This document shows, one piece after another, positions 42,520-51,924 of a stretch of DNA of 64,000 nt. A model generated the notes under the pieces. That model searched no databases. It was not told the origin of the DNA and saw only the letters and a list, made by a program, of their open reading frames with translations. Numbering within the stretch: the first letter of the stretch is position 1; every line of letters begins with the position of its first letter. A program made the position numbers and the translations under genes. The stretch is taken from contig CBDATC010000002.1 of the NCBI GenBank assembly GCA_965199765.1, positions 186,001 to 250,000 of the forward strand, given 5' to 3'. The stretch comes from JAPOXR01 sp965199765 (GTDB lineage Bacteria; Pseudomonadota; Alphaproteobacteria; Rhodobacterales; Rhodobacteraceae).

Positions 42520-43866
42520 TCAACCCGTTCCCATCAGCTTGGCATCGAAAGGATATTGCGTAAGATTTTCGTAACCGGTCTCAGTGATCAGCACTTGGTC
42601 TTCGAGCTTTATTGAAAAATCACCGCCCACGGCGCCGACAAGGGCTTCGACACACAGGACCATGCCGGGTTCAAGAACATAATCAAACGCGCCAGGCACA
42701 AATTTGTCGGGATAATTGATGTGCGGCCATTCATCGCAAAGCCCAACTCCATGCATTTTGCATCCGTATTTCAGCTGCTGAAATTGTTCATCAAGAGTAT
42801 GTCCGCCAAAGGTCAGTTCCTGAAAACTAACTCCTGGCTTCAAGAGCTGCATGTTCGTCATGATATGCTCATGCGCATGCTGCATGGCATAGATCATGTC
42901 GCTTCGCGGCTTTTGATCACCAACCCACCATGTTCGCGAAATGTCGATACAGATGCCGTAGGGGCCGATCAAGTCGGTATCGAACGCGAGTATCTCGTTA
43001 TTTTGAAGCGTTCGCTGTCCGCATTCTTGAAACCATGGATTGGTTCGAGGACCGGTCGAGAGCAAACGGGTTTCGATCCATTCTCCACCGCGCCGGATGT
43101 TTTCGTAGTGCAGCACCGCCCAGATTTCATCTTCGCTAAGCCCTGGCGCAACCGCGGATTCCATAAGAGCCACCGAAGTTTCCGTGGCATGGTTTGCACA
43201 GCGCATCGCCAGAATCTCGTCAGGTCCCTTAACAGAACGGGCCTTTTCCGTGACCTCCTCGCCCTCTTTGACTTCCAAACGAAGCCTCCGCAGCGCATCA
43301 AGGCCATGGGGCATGATCTTGTCGACAGCCAAGCGGCGATTCGCGCCGACCCGTTCCCGCATCACGCTGTCGACATCGGCGGCAAATTCCTCTGCGCGCT
43401 GTTCTCCTTGATCGCCGGTTACAAAATAAAATAGCGATGCTCCGTGCCTGATTTCCCTGACATGGGGGTTGAACTCGGCCAAAAACGGCGAATTCTTGTA
43501 TTCGAACAGCACCATGTGGCCATCGGCGCAAAGCAGCAGCGCCCGGAATGGGTTGTGAGTATTCCACAGCTGCATATTGGTTGCATCCGTTGCGTACCGG
43601 ATGTTCAATGGATCAAACAGCAGGATCGCACCATAGTCCCGGTCAATCAGGTGATCAGTCAGCCGCCTCCAACGGAATTCGCGCATCGCCGGAATGTTCG
43701 GCGCTGCGAGTCCGGCCGCTTCCCATTCATCCCGGGCCAGAATTGTTGGACCGATCTCCACCCGATCATCGTCATTTGGAGTTTTATCATTCAGCAATCG
43801 ACCTTTGCTCGGATCGATCTTACGGACTTGGTGTCGGAAGCTGTCCATTGATTCGCTCTTACCCAC
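42520..43866 (-). CDS. dddP: Dimethylsulfoniopropionate lyase DddP
   Basis: M24-peptidase-fold enzyme of 448 residues that cleaves DMSP to dimethyl sulfide and acrylate. It is recognised by long DddP-specific stretches such as FDPLNIRYATDATNMQLWN, LLSTGPRTNPWFQECG and MHGVGLCDEWP. The six metal ligands of the family are present as Asp296, Asp298, Asp308, His372, Glu407 and Glu422, and the proposed catalytic Asp is Asp378 (CDEW). These are offset by one from the numbering I recall for Ruegeria DddP. ATG 43848 is an alternative start. No acrylate-use genes (acuI, acuK) are visible nearby. The glnA terminator isolates it, so it has its own promoter. Confidence 0.93.
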   Translation of the reverse strand: MGKSESMDSFRHQVRKIDPSKGRLLNDKTPNDDDRVEIGPTILARDEWEAAGLAAPNIPAMREFRWRRLTDHLIDRDYGAILLFDPLNIRYATDATNMQLWNTHNPFRALLLCADGHMVLFEYKNSPFLAEFNPHVREIRHGASLFYFVTGDQGEQRAEEFAADVDSVMRERVGANRRLAVDKIMPHGLDALRRLRLEVKEGEEVTEKARSVKGPDEILAMRCANHATETSVALMESAVAPGLSEDEIWAVLHYENIRRGGEWIETRLLSTGPRTNPWFQECGQRTLQNNEILAFDTDLIGPYGICIDISRTWWVGDQKPRSDMIYAMQHAHEHIMTNMQLLKPGVSFQELTFGGHTLDEQFQQLKYGCKMHGVGLCDEWPHINYPDKFVPGAFDYVLEPGMVLCVEALVGAVGGDFSIKLEDQVLITETGYENLTQYPFDAKLMGTG

Positions 43867-44262
43867 TTGCAGACCTTTAGGTCTCCTTTAACAGACCGTG
43901 CGCAACTAATCTTTAAAACTGTTCGCAAATCGGCCATTTGATACCAAAATGCCGTATCATAGAGGAGTTTGTTTGCCTAACATTAGGAGTGCGCCGCGTA
44001 GTGGTTTCAAACAAACTTAGCAGCCATGGCCTCGTTGTCCGCTTACGCGCGGAGCATCATTGCATGGCGGGCAAACCCGACCGTTTCTCCGCTTCAGTTA
44101 CGTAGGGCAGGAAACCAAACGCTTGTTGATCGAACAACTGCTTTGAACCGATTTACGGGAGCCGGATCTCTCTGATCTATGAACAATTCAAGGCTGATGC
44201 AACGAAGGAATGCTATTGGATGCGGTCAGAAAATCCGAATCTAGGCCCAGCGAATGCCAATA
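43867..44262. other. Intergenic upstream of dddP
   Basis: About 400 bp between the glnA terminator and dddP. It must contain the dddP promoter; DddP regulators are not obvious from sequence. A plus-strand stretch near 44088-44145 reads RFSYVGQETKRLLIEQLL and may be decayed coding DNA, but I cannot assign it. Confidence 0.45.
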
Positions 44263-44288
44263 GAAAAAAGGGCCTTAGAGGCCCTTTT
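44263..44288 (-). terminator. Rho-independent terminator of glnBA
   Basis: On the minus strand AAAAGGGCC, a TCTAA loop and GGCCCTTTT form a strong stem that continues into a run of six U. It begins 20 nt after the glnA stop. This is the clearest intrinsic terminator in the window. Confidence 0.88.
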
Positions 44289-44308
44289 GTCTAGCAATGG
44301 AAACTGGC

Positions 44309-45718
44309 TTATGCCGAATAATACATCTCGTATTCAACCGGATGCGGCGTGTGCTCAAAGGCGTAAATCTCTTCCCATTTGAGTTCACAGTAGGCATCGA
44401 TTTGTTCGCGTGTGAAGACATCTCCGGCGAGCAGAAAGTCCATGTCGTCCTGCAGCGAATCAACGGCTTCGCGAAGCGAAGAGCAAACGGTCGGTATTCC
44501 TTCCAGTTCATCCGGCGGAAGGTCATACAGGTTTTTGTCCATGGCGTCACCTGGGTCGATTTTGTTTCGAATGCCATCGAGACCGGCCATCATTAATGCC
44601 GAAAAGCACAGATAGGGATTTGCAAGCGGATCAGGGAACCGGGCTTCGACGCGCTTGGCCTTTGGATTCTCTGTCCAAGGAATGCGCACGCAGCCTGAAC
44701 GGTTGCGGGCAGAGTAGGCGCGAAGAACCGGCGCTTCAAAACCCGGAATCAAACGCTTGTAAGAGTTTGTCGTTGGATTGGTTAAGGCGTTCAGCGCCTT
44801 GGCATGCCGGAGCACACCGCCGATGAACCAAAGACCTTCATCGCTCAGATCGGCATATTTGTTGCCGGCGAAGACAGGGGATCCTCCCTTCCAAATCGAC
44901 ATGTTGACATGCATGCCGGTGCCGTTGTCGCCCGCGATGGGTTTGGGCATGAAGGTTGCCGATTTGCCGTAGGCGTGCGCGACATTCTGCACAACATATT
45001 TGTACTTTTGCAGCTGGTCGCCTTGGTCAGTGAGCGAAGAAAATATTAAACCAAGCTCATGCTGACAGGATGCCACCTCGTGGTGGTGCTTGTCGACTTT
45101 CATGCCCATCATTTTCATTGTGGACAGCATTTCCGAACGAATATCCTGACCAGCGTCAACTGGATTGACAGGGAAGTAGCCGCCTTTGACACGAGGACGG
45201 AAACCGCTGTTCCCGGTGGAATACTCTGCATCGGTATTCCATGCGGCGTCCATGGAATCGACCTGATATGACACCTTATTCATCGTTGTGGAAAAACGAA
45301 CATCGTCGAAAATAAAAAATTCCGCTTCCGGCCCGAAATAGGCCACATCGCCGATCCCGGTCGACGTTAAGAATGCTTCTGCCTTTTCGGCTGTGCTTCG
45401 GGGGTCGCGCGAATACGGCTCGCCTGTGTCAGGTTCGACGATAGAACAGTGCAGACAGGCCGTTTTTTCCGCATAGAACGGATCAATGTAGAAAGATGCG
45501 GGATCGGGCATCATCTTCATGTCGGACACTTCAATGGATTTCCAGCCTGCAACTGACGAACCGTCGAACATCAGACCTTCTTCAAAGAAATCTTCATCCA
45601 CCTGGTCAACCATCATGGTAATGTGCTGAAGCTTGCCGCGCGGATCCGTTAGTCTGAGATCCACATAAGCAGCTTCTTCATCCGCAATCTGCTTAAGTAC
45701 ATCATTAACATCTGCCAT
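44309..45718 (-). CDS. glnA: Glutamine synthetase type I
   Basis: Dodecameric ATP-dependent ligase that makes glutamine from glutamate and ammonium, 469 residues. Signatures include FDGSSVAGWK, the ATP-site region KPIAGDNGTGMHVNMSIWK and NRSGCVRIPW. The adenylylation tyrosine is present in KNLYDLPPDELEG, so activity is probably controlled by GlnE. The gene follows glnB by 56 nt on the minus strand in the usual glnBA order and ends at a strong terminator. Transcription is probably under NtrC from the palindrome upstream of glnB. Confidence 0.97.
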   Translation of the reverse strand: MADVNDVLKQIADEEAAYVDLRLTDPRGKLQHITMMVDQVDEDFFEEGLMFDGSSVAGWKSIEVSDMKMMPDPASFYIDPFYAEKTACLHCSIVEPDTGEPYSRDPRSTAEKAEAFLTSTGIGDVAYFGPEAEFFIFDDVRFSTTMNKVSYQVDSMDAAWNTDAEYSTGNSGFRPRVKGGYFPVNPVDAGQDIRSEMLSTMKMMGMKVDKHHHEVASCQHELGLIFSSLTDQGDQLQKYKYVVQNVAHAYGKSATFMPKPIAGDNGTGMHVNMSIWKGGSPVFAGNKYADLSDEGLWFIGGVLRHAKALNALTNPTTNSYKRLIPGFEAPVLRAYSARNRSGCVRIPWTENPKAKRVEARFPDPLANPYLCFSALMMAGLDGIRNKIDPGDAMDKNLYDLPPDELEGIPTVCSSLREAVDSLQDDMDFLLAGDVFTREQIDAYCELKWEEIYAFEHTPHPVEYEMYYSA

Positions 45719-45774
45719 GGTTATTCCTTTCTCAATGGCGTTTGATGCGTAATTGGGGCGGTAACCGGCCCGGA

Positions 45775-46113
45775 TTACAGCGCGTCGTCGTCGGTTTCAC
45801 CGGTCCGTATGCGGATGGCCTGTTCGACGGTCGACACGAAAATCTTGCCGTCTCCGATCTTGTCTGTGCGGGCGCTTTCCTGAATCGCTTCAAGAGCACC
45901 GTCGACCTGATCATCTGCAACAACAAGCTCAAGTTTTAACTTTGGTAGAAAATCAACGACATACTCCGCGCCACGGTACAACTCGGTATGTCCCTTTTGC
46001 CGCCCAAATCCTTTGACCTCTACGACCGAAAGTCCTTGAACGCCGTTTTCTTGCAAAGCCTCTTTGACCTCATCAAGCTTAAATGGTTTGATGATGGCCT
46101 CGATCTTTTTCAT
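45775..46113 (-). CDS. glnB: Nitrogen regulatory protein P-II
   Basis: Trimeric signalling protein of 112 residues that reports 2-oxoglutarate, ATP and nitrogen status. The uridylylation site Tyr51 lies in the T-loop TELYRGAEYVVDF, and the C-terminal signature region (KIGDGKIFVSTVEQAIRIRTGE) is intact. It starts the glnBA unit; the ribosome site GGAG lies 7 nt before the ATG. Its targets should be GlnE, NtrB and possibly AmtB, none of which is in the window. Confidence 0.97.
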   Translation of the reverse strand: MKKIEAIIKPFKLDEVKEALQENGVQGLSVVEVKGFGRQKGHTELYRGAEYVVDFLPKLKLELVVADDQVDGALEAIQESARTDKIGDGKIFVSTVEQAIRIRTGETDDDAL

Positions 46114-46224
46114 CGGAGTTTCTCCTTATGCCCGCGCTCGTGCGAATGTATCTTGTGCTTATTCGTCGCAGAAGCAATCAATTCCCGTGGCAGATCATCG
46201 ATTGAGGCCAAGCCGCAGCTGAAT

Positions 46225-46243
46225 TTGCACAAAATTTGTGCAA
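46225..46243. promoter_or_regulatory. NtrC-type binding palindrome upstream of glnB and nnr
   Basis: TTGCACAAAATTTGTGCAA is a perfect palindrome of 9-nt arms around one base and contains TGCAC-N7-GTGCA, the NtrC site pattern. A further half site TTGCAC begins at 46244. It lies 112 nt before the glnB start, the usual distance for an enhancer of a sigma-54 promoter. I did not find a convincing -24/-12 element in between. Confidence 0.7.
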
Positions 46244-46280
46244 TTTGCACAAGAAAACAGCAAGTCAGGGGAATAGCGGA

Positions 46281-47813
46281 TTGCAAATTATTTTGACGGC
46301 GCAGGAAATGCGTTTGGTGGAGCAGGCGGCGATTTCATCGGGAAGAATTTCGTCCTATGAACTCATGGAACTCGCCGGAAAAAAGGCGGCATCAGAAATT
46401 CACCGGGCGTTCGATGAAGACCGTTCAGTGGCTAAGCGGGCGCATATTTTGTGCGGGCCTGGCAACAACGGCGGCGACGGCTTTATCGCGGCAGCAGCTC
46501 TGAAGCAGCTTGGCTGGAAAATCGATGTTTGGGCGATGGGGTCGCCTAATCGCATGTCAGCCGACGCGTTAAGCGCCCGCTCGGCCTGCGAAGCCATCCA
46601 ACGGGTCCGATCATTGGCCAGCATATCCGAAGCGGACCTGACCGACGGCGGAGTTGTCGTGGACGCGATTTTCGGCGTCGGTCTCTCACGTCCGGTGCAG
46701 GGTCCGGCGGCTAGGGCGCTTCGATTAGCAGAATCCGGGGGGCCTCTTGTCGCGATAGACATTCTGTCAGGGCTCAATTCCGACAACGGCCAGCATTCTG
46801 TGGAAGGTCTGGTGAATCCGAAGCCAGCTTCCATGACGGTATCATTTGAGTGCGCAAAGCGGGGGCACTTTACAGGTGCGGGAGAACGCTTGTCCGGTAG
46901 AGTATGTATTGTGTCTTTAGGGTTGGCCGAAGAGTGCCAAAGTCTTGTGGAGGGCGGAGCGGGTCTGCGTCTGTGGTCGAAATGCGCACTGCCGCGGGAA
47001 AGGCTCGATAAGCGGGAATCGCAGCACAAATACAATCACGGGCATGCCTTAATCCTGTCAGGTTCTAAGAATCGAGGTGGCGCGGCGCGCCTTGCTGCGC
47101 GCGCGGCGCTGAGAATCGGAGCAGGGCTGGTTACGATTGGAGCGCGGAGCGATGCCTTGGCTGAACATGCTGCGCAGCTGAATGCCGTCATGCTTGATGA
47201 AGTCAATACTCCGGAGGATTTGCGCACTGTTTTGACAAATCGAAAAATCAACACACTTTGCGTCGGTCCCGGATTTGGCACAGACGAGGATGCAAGACGA
47301 TTGATCCTGGCTTGCCTGACAACCCGAATGGGCATTGTCGTGGACGCCGACGCCTTGACGGCATTTGAAGCTGCACCCGATAAACTGTTCAATTCGCTGC
47401 ACTGTAATGCCGTTCTTACACCGCATAGCGGAGAGTTCAGCCGTTTGTTCCCAGACTCGATAGATGGTGATGATTTTGATTCAAAAGTGTCCGCTGTCCG
47501 CAAAGCTTCCCTACGCGCGCGTTCGACTGTTCTCCTGAAGGGCGCACATACGCTGATCGCCGATTCCCAGGGAAGAATCGCGATGGTTGCCTCTTCCGGC
47601 GGTCAGTCGGCTGCATGGTTGGCTACAGCGGGAAGCGGCGATGTGCTTTCCGGCATGATCTGCGGACTGATGGCGCGCGGGTTAGAAGCGGCAACGGCCG
47701 CAGGAGTGGCTGCATGGCTGCACGCCGAAACGGCAAGGCGATGCGGCCCGGGCATGATTTCGGAAGATTTGCCGGAAAACTTACCAGAAGTCTTGCAAGA
47801 TGTGTTAGTTTGA
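46281..47813 (+). CDS. nnr: Bifunctional NAD(P)H-hydrate epimerase / dehydratase
   Basis: Repair enzyme for hydrated NAD(P)H, 510 residues from TTG 46281. That start is favoured by AGGGGA 7-8 nt before it and by LTAQEMRLVEQAAI matching the usual YjeF N-terminus; a start at 46236 would run through the NtrC site. The N-terminal epimerase domain has GPGNNGGDGFIAAAAL; the C-terminal dehydratase domain has VVDADALTAFE and TAGSGDVLSGMICGLM. It is divergent from glnB, an arrangement I know from other alphaproteobacteria. It runs into the tRNA-Leu region. Confidence 0.93.
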   Translation: MQIILTAQEMRLVEQAAISSGRISSYELMELAGKKAASEIHRAFDEDRSVAKRAHILCGPGNNGGDGFIAAAALKQLGWKIDVWAMGSPNRMSADALSARSACEAIQRVRSLASISEADLTDGGVVVDAIFGVGLSRPVQGPAARALRLAESGGPLVAIDILSGLNSDNGQHSVEGLVNPKPASMTVSFECAKRGHFTGAGERLSGRVCIVSLGLAEECQSLVEGGAGLRLWSKCALPRERLDKRESQHKYNHGHALILSGSKNRGGAARLAARAALRIGAGLVTIGARSDALAEHAAQLNAVMLDEVNTPEDLRTVLTNRKINTLCVGPGFGTDEDARRLILACLTTRMGIVVDADALTAFEAAPDKLFNSLHCNAVLTPHSGEFSRLFPDSIDGDDFDSKVSAVRKASLRARSTVLLKGAHTLIADSQGRIAMVASSGGQSAAWLATAGSGDVLSGMICGLMARGLEAATAAGVAAWLHAETARRCGPGMISEDLPENLPEVLQDVLV

Positions 47814-47911
47814 TTGAAGAGGCTCGCGCGGGATTTAGTCTCGAAGACTCCAGCGTGTGTGCGGCTGGAGCGCGGCGTGAGTGCAATAAGGCGCACGATG
47901 TGAATGGTACT

Positions 47912-47996
47912 GCGGGCGTGGCGGAATCGGTAGACGCACCAGATTTAGGATCTGGCGCCGGCAGGCGTGGGGGTTCAAGTCCCTCCGCCCGCACCA
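47912..47996 (+). tRNA. tRNA-Leu (anticodon TAG)
   Basis: An 85-nt class II tRNA with encoded CCA. Acceptor GCGGGCG pairs with CGCCCGC, the anticodon stem CCAGA/TCTGG encloses TTTAGGA with anticodon TAG, and there is a long variable arm. It lies 24 nt before trigger factor, a common alphaproteobacterial order. Confidence 0.97.
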
Positions 47997-48020
47997 AATC
48001 AAGCAGAAAGAAGTGTTTTC

Positions 48021-49433
48021 ATGGATTTTGTTGAAATTCTGAATGAGGGGCTGACCCGGCAGTATCGATTTTCTATGGCAAGAAATGAAATCGACGATTT
48101 AATCGAAGAAAAAGTTGATGAACTGCAAACGAAAATTTCGCGACCGGGTTTTCGGCAGGGGAAAGTGCCTAAAAAGATAATCAGAGCGCAGGCTTTAGGG
48201 GAGATGCGCAGTGATGCGATCAAGAATGCCTTCGAGGAACGTGTGCGGAAGCATTTTCAAGAGACTGGTGATCGTTCCGTGGGGCGGCCAACGTTCGAAG
48301 ATTTGGTGGATGAGACGGCAGAAGGCGGGTTTAGCTGCGTGGTTTCTTATGAACTGATGCCGATGACTCCAGACATCGATTTCTCTGAAATCGAGGTCAG
48401 GAAACCGGTTGCCAGCGACCTTGAAGACCAAGTTCAAAAAATGCTTGAACATTTCGCATTGATCCGTGGAAGTTTCGAAGAGACCGAGGACGGTTATTCC
48501 GCTCGGATGGGAGACAAAGTCGTCTATGACTGGAACTCTGCCATCGAAGATCAACCGCACAAAAACAGTGAACACAAAGACGCGGAAATCGTGCTGGGTG
48601 GGCCCAAGAGCGAGTCTTTGATTGGTGGTTTGTTAATGCGTGCGAAAGTGGGAGATGTGATCTCCTCAACAATGACTCTTGCCAACGATTCCCAGGTTTA
48701 TGGGGACGCTGCCGGTCGAATTGCCAATGTCGAATTCACTGTTAAGAAAATTTATCGGGCCGTACCAAAAGAAATCAACGAACAAATGGCTTCCGAACTC
48801 GGATTTACCGATTTGAGCGAGTGGCGGGATGCGGTGGGCAATATGGAGCTTGAAAGATTTCGACGAGAATCCAAAGGAGTTGTCAAGATCAGGCTGTTTG
48901 ACGAATTGGAAAAGCGTCTAGATTTTGACCTTCCACCGCACGCCCTTGAAGCAGAAACGCAATCGGTCTTCGATGCGCTAAACGTAGATAAACGGGAAAC
49001 TGCCTCTACCGACGATGATTCAAGTGCAGCAGACGAAGACCAACAGCAGCTGTGGCAGGATGCCAAAGCCATTGCAGACCGCAGAATGCGGATAGGGTTT
49101 TTGATCGGTGATATCGCCCGAAAGCAGAATTTCGTTGAATGTTCTGATTCAGAATTGATAAGTCATGCCATTGTGAATCTATGGCCGTCACTTACAGAGG
49201 CGGAAATTCAGGAGAATTTGGTTAAGAATAAGCAGCTGTATACGCACGTTTGGAATGATCTGATCGAACATCGAGCCACTGATTTTATATTGGCATTGAC
49301 GAAGATCATCGATGAACCGATCACCTTTAATGAGTTGCGGAAACTCACATCAGATCAAAACACGAATGATGTGAAGTCTGAGACCTCGGAAGTCGCGTCG
49401 CAGAATGATACAGAGCAGGTTGCCGGGCAATGA
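48021..49433 (+). CDS. tig: Trigger factor
   Basis: Ribosome-bound chaperone and peptidyl-prolyl isomerase, 470 residues from ATG 48021. The frame is open upstream but runs through tRNA-Leu, so this ATG, preceded by AGAAAGAAG, is the start. The ribosome-binding signature is SRPGFRQGKVPKKI near residue 46, in the usual place. The C-terminal domain is acidic, with TASTDDDSSAADEDQQQ in a flexible insertion near 330. It overlaps clpP by 4 nt. The gene is AT-richer than the rest. Confidence 0.94.
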   Translation: MDFVEILNEGLTRQYRFSMARNEIDDLIEEKVDELQTKISRPGFRQGKVPKKIIRAQALGEMRSDAIKNAFEERVRKHFQETGDRSVGRPTFEDLVDETAEGGFSCVVSYELMPMTPDIDFSEIEVRKPVASDLEDQVQKMLEHFALIRGSFEETEDGYSARMGDKVVYDWNSAIEDQPHKNSEHKDAEIVLGGPKSESLIGGLLMRAKVGDVISSTMTLANDSQVYGDAAGRIANVEFTVKKIYRAVPKEINEQMASELGFTDLSEWRDAVGNMELERFRRESKGVVKIRLFDELEKRLDFDLPPHALEAETQSVFDALNVDKRETASTDDDSSAADEDQQQLWQDAKAIADRRMRIGFLIGDIARKQNFVECSDSELISHAIVNLWPSLTEAEIQENLVKNKQLYTHVWNDLIEHRATDFILALTKIIDEPITFNELRKLTSDQNTNDVKSETSEVASQNDTEQVAGQ

Positions 49434-50053
49434 GAGATCCAATTGAATTCCATATGAATACTCTTGTTCCCTACGTCATTGAGCAGACATCAAGGGGAGA
49501 GCGCAGCTATGATATTTTTTCGCGGCTTTTGAAAGAGCGGATTATCTTCGTGTCCGGAGCGGTCAACGACGCTATGGCGACGCTGGTCGTTGCGCAGCTC
49601 TTGTTTTTGGAATCAGAAAGTCCAAAAAAAGAAATCTCGATGTATATCAACAGCCCGGGCGGCATCGTAACTTCCGGCCTGTCGATATACGACACCATGC
49701 AGTATGTGACACCGCCGGTGTCGACGCTCGTGGTAGGGCAGGCCGCATCGATGGGTTCGCTGCTTCTGTCAGCGGGAGCTAAAGATCTCCGCTTTTCGCT
49801 TCCCCACAGCCGTATCATGCTCCATCAGCCGAGCGGGGGATTTCAAGGCCAAGCAGCTGACATTTCTATCCATGCGAGGGAAATTCTCAATCTGAATGAG
49901 CGATTAAACGCAATCTACGCCAAACATACCGGTCAGCCTGAAGACAGTGTCGCCGCCGCGCTCGACCGGGACAACTTCATGTCGCCGCAAGAAGCTTTGG
50001 ATTGGGGTCTGATTGACAGAATCGTCGATCGGCGTTCAGTTGGAACCGGATGA
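49430..50053 (+). CDS. clpP: ATP-dependent Clp protease proteolytic subunit
   Basis: Serine protease of 207 residues that forms the two-ring chamber. The catalytic triad is Ser108 (GQAASMGSLLL), His132 (MLHQPSGGFQG) and an Asp in the C-terminal part near DRDNFMSPQEA. The start overlaps the tig stop. clpX follows after 144 nt, so the pair is probably both co-transcribed and separately promoted. Confidence 0.97.
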   Translation: MRDPIEFHMNTLVPYVIEQTSRGERSYDIFSRLLKERIIFVSGAVNDAMATLVVAQLLFLESESPKKEISMYINSPGGIVTSGLSIYDTMQYVTPPVSTLVVGQAASMGSLLLSAGAKDLRFSLPHSRIMLHQPSGGFQGQAADISIHAREILNLNERLNAIYAKHTGQPEDSVAAALDRDNFMSPQEALDWGLIDRIVDRRSVGTG

Positions 50054-50197
50054 GGCCAAGTCGGACGATCAGGAGCCACAGGGACAAAGAAGACAAGTGC
50101 AGTGTTTGTTATTGATACGGAATTTTTGTAATTTACGGTTTTGGCGATGCTTCGATATCACGAATGAGACCGCGAGCGAGCAGGTTATGCGAAAAAT

Positions 50198-51457
50198 ATG
50201 ACGAAACCGAAAGATAACAGCAACGGCTTGTATTGCTCGTTCTGCGGCAAAGACCCGAACGAGGTCAAAAAGCTGGTTGCGGGACCGCAGGTATATATCT
50301 GCGACGAGTGTATTGAACTCTGCATGGATATCGTCCGCGATGCAGCCAAAGATGACGCCAAAAAAACGCGTGCTGAATCGGCAAGCCCGCGGGAAATCCG
50401 CCGCGTTCTCGATGAATATGTTATCGGACAGGATTATGCAAAAAAGGTCTTAAGTGTAGCTGTATACAATCACTACAAGCGGCTGAAAGCGACGGGCCGA
50501 TCAGGCGATATCGAGCTCGAAAAGTCCAACATTCTATTGATTGGACCAACGGGCAGTGGGAAGACACTGCTTGCCCAGACGCTGGCGAGAATTCTCGATG
50601 TCCCATTCACAATGGCTGATGCAACGACCTTGACCGAGGCCGGCTATGTTGGCGAAGATGTCGAAAACATAATTCTCAAGCTTCTGCAGGCATCGGATTA
50701 CAATGTCGAAAGGGCACAGCTCGGAATCGTGTATATCGATGAAGTCGACAAAATCACGCGCAAGGCCGAAAACCTCTCGATCACCCGAGATGTCAGCGGG
50801 GAAGGTGTCCAGCAGGCTCTGCTCAAAATCATGGAAGGCACAGTCGCCTCGGTACCGCCGCAGGGCGGTCGGAAACACCCGCAGCAGGAATTTCTGCAGG
50901 TTGATACGACAAACATCCTGTTTATCTGCGGAGGAGCGTTCGCCGGATTGGAAAAAATAATTGCGCAGAGGGGAATGCGCTCGTCCATTGGATTCGGAGC
51001 GGATGTTGTAAGCGGTGATGACCGGGATCTCGCAGAAATCTATGAGATGCTTGAGCCCGAAGATTTACTGCAATACGGGCTGATTCCAGAGTTCATCGGG
51101 CGGCTCCCGGTGATCGCCACATTGCAGCGCTTGAATGAAGAAGCGCTGGTCCAGATTCTGACTGAACCCAAAAACGCGTTGATTAAGCAATACAAGCGCT
51201 TGTTTGAGATCGATGATGTCAAATTGACCTTTACCAAGGATGCGATCGCTGCCATCGCCAAACGGGCGATCGCCCGCAATACCGGTGCCCGCAGTCTTCG
51301 TTCAATCCTTGAAGACATATTGCTGGATGCTATGTATGATTTACCGAGAAGCGACTCGGTCGTGGAGATCGTTGTGAATGAAGAGATGGTGAATTCCGCC
51401 GCTACACCTCTTCTGATTTACTCGGAGCAAGGCGAACCAACTGCAAAGGCCTCATAA
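50198..51457 (+). CDS. clpX: ATP-dependent Clp protease ATP-binding subunit ClpX
   Basis: AAA+ unfoldase of 419 residues that feeds ClpP. The N-terminal zinc finger uses Cys13, Cys16, Cys35 and Cys38; Walker A is GPTGSGKT near 113-120, the pore loop GYVG is near 149, and Walker B is IVYIDEVDKI. The IGF loop that docks to ClpP is in SSIGFGADV. Standard length and order. Confidence 0.97.
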   Translation: MTKPKDNSNGLYCSFCGKDPNEVKKLVAGPQVYICDECIELCMDIVRDAAKDDAKKTRAESASPREIRRVLDEYVIGQDYAKKVLSVAVYNHYKRLKATGRSGDIELEKSNILLIGPTGSGKTLLAQTLARILDVPFTMADATTLTEAGYVGEDVENIILKLLQASDYNVERAQLGIVYIDEVDKITRKAENLSITRDVSGEGVQQALLKIMEGTVASVPPQGGRKHPQQEFLQVDTTNILFICGGAFAGLEKIIAQRGMRSSIGFGADVVSGDDRDLAEIYEMLEPEDLLQYGLIPEFIGRLPVIATLQRLNEEALVQILTEPKNALIKQYKRLFEIDDVKLTFTKDAIAAIAKRAIARNTGARSLRSILEDILLDAMYDLPRSDSVVEIVVNEEMVNSAATPLLIYSEQGEPTAKAS

Positions 51458-51522
51458 TCTAGTAAAGAGATCGATGGCTCAGTCTAAACAAGTGATCCGA
51501 TGATTGTATATGGCAGGCGCGC

Positions 51523-51924
51523 ATGAATTTTCTCAAGCGGTTTTTGACGTGGTGGAATTCACAAACGCTGGGAACACAGCTCTTTACAAGGCGTTTTGGA
51601 CAGTATGTCGGAAATGATGCCGAGGGTAATGCATTCTACCAAAACACCGATGGCAGCCGTCGCTGGGTGATCTATAACGGCGAAATGGAGGCTAGCCGGG
51701 TTTCTCCGGAATGGCATGGCTGGCTGCACTACACTTACAATGATCCGCCAACTGAACAGCCGTTGCGACGAAAGCCGTGGGAGACGCCGCATCTACCGAA
51801 TTTGACCGGCACGCCGGACGCGTATGTTCCAAGCGGCTCGCTTCGATCCTCTGAGCCGCTTGTCCGGAGCGATTACGTCGCATGGGATCCAAACGCATCC
51901 GCTGACTCCGGTCGTGCACAGTGA
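51523..51924 (+). CDS. NADH:ubiquinone oxidoreductase 17.2 kDa subunit homologue (NDUFA12)
   Basis: Accessory subunit of respiratory complex I, 133 residues. RFGQYVGNDAEGNAFYQ and EWHGWLHYTYNDPPTEQP are the conserved core. It is found in alphaproteobacteria and mitochondria, which supports the taxonomic reading of the window. The last 35 residues are a Pro/Ser-rich tail. It overlaps mlaD by 4 nt. Confidence 0.92.
   Translation: MNFLKRFLTWWNSQTLGTQLFTRRFGQYVGNDAEGNAFYQNTDGSRRWVIYNGEMEASRVSPEWHGWLHYTYNDPPTEQPLRRKPWETPHLPNLTGTPDAYVPSGSLRSSEPLVRSDYVAWDPNASADSGRAQ

Noticed and set aside
46114..46224. Sigma-54 promoter upstream of glnB
   Set aside because: I looked for GG-N10-GC spacing on the minus strand and found no convincing match, so only the NtrC-like palindrome is reported.
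47967..48020. Upstream start for trigger factor
   Set aside because: It lies inside tRNA-Leu; the family N-terminus fits ATG 48021.
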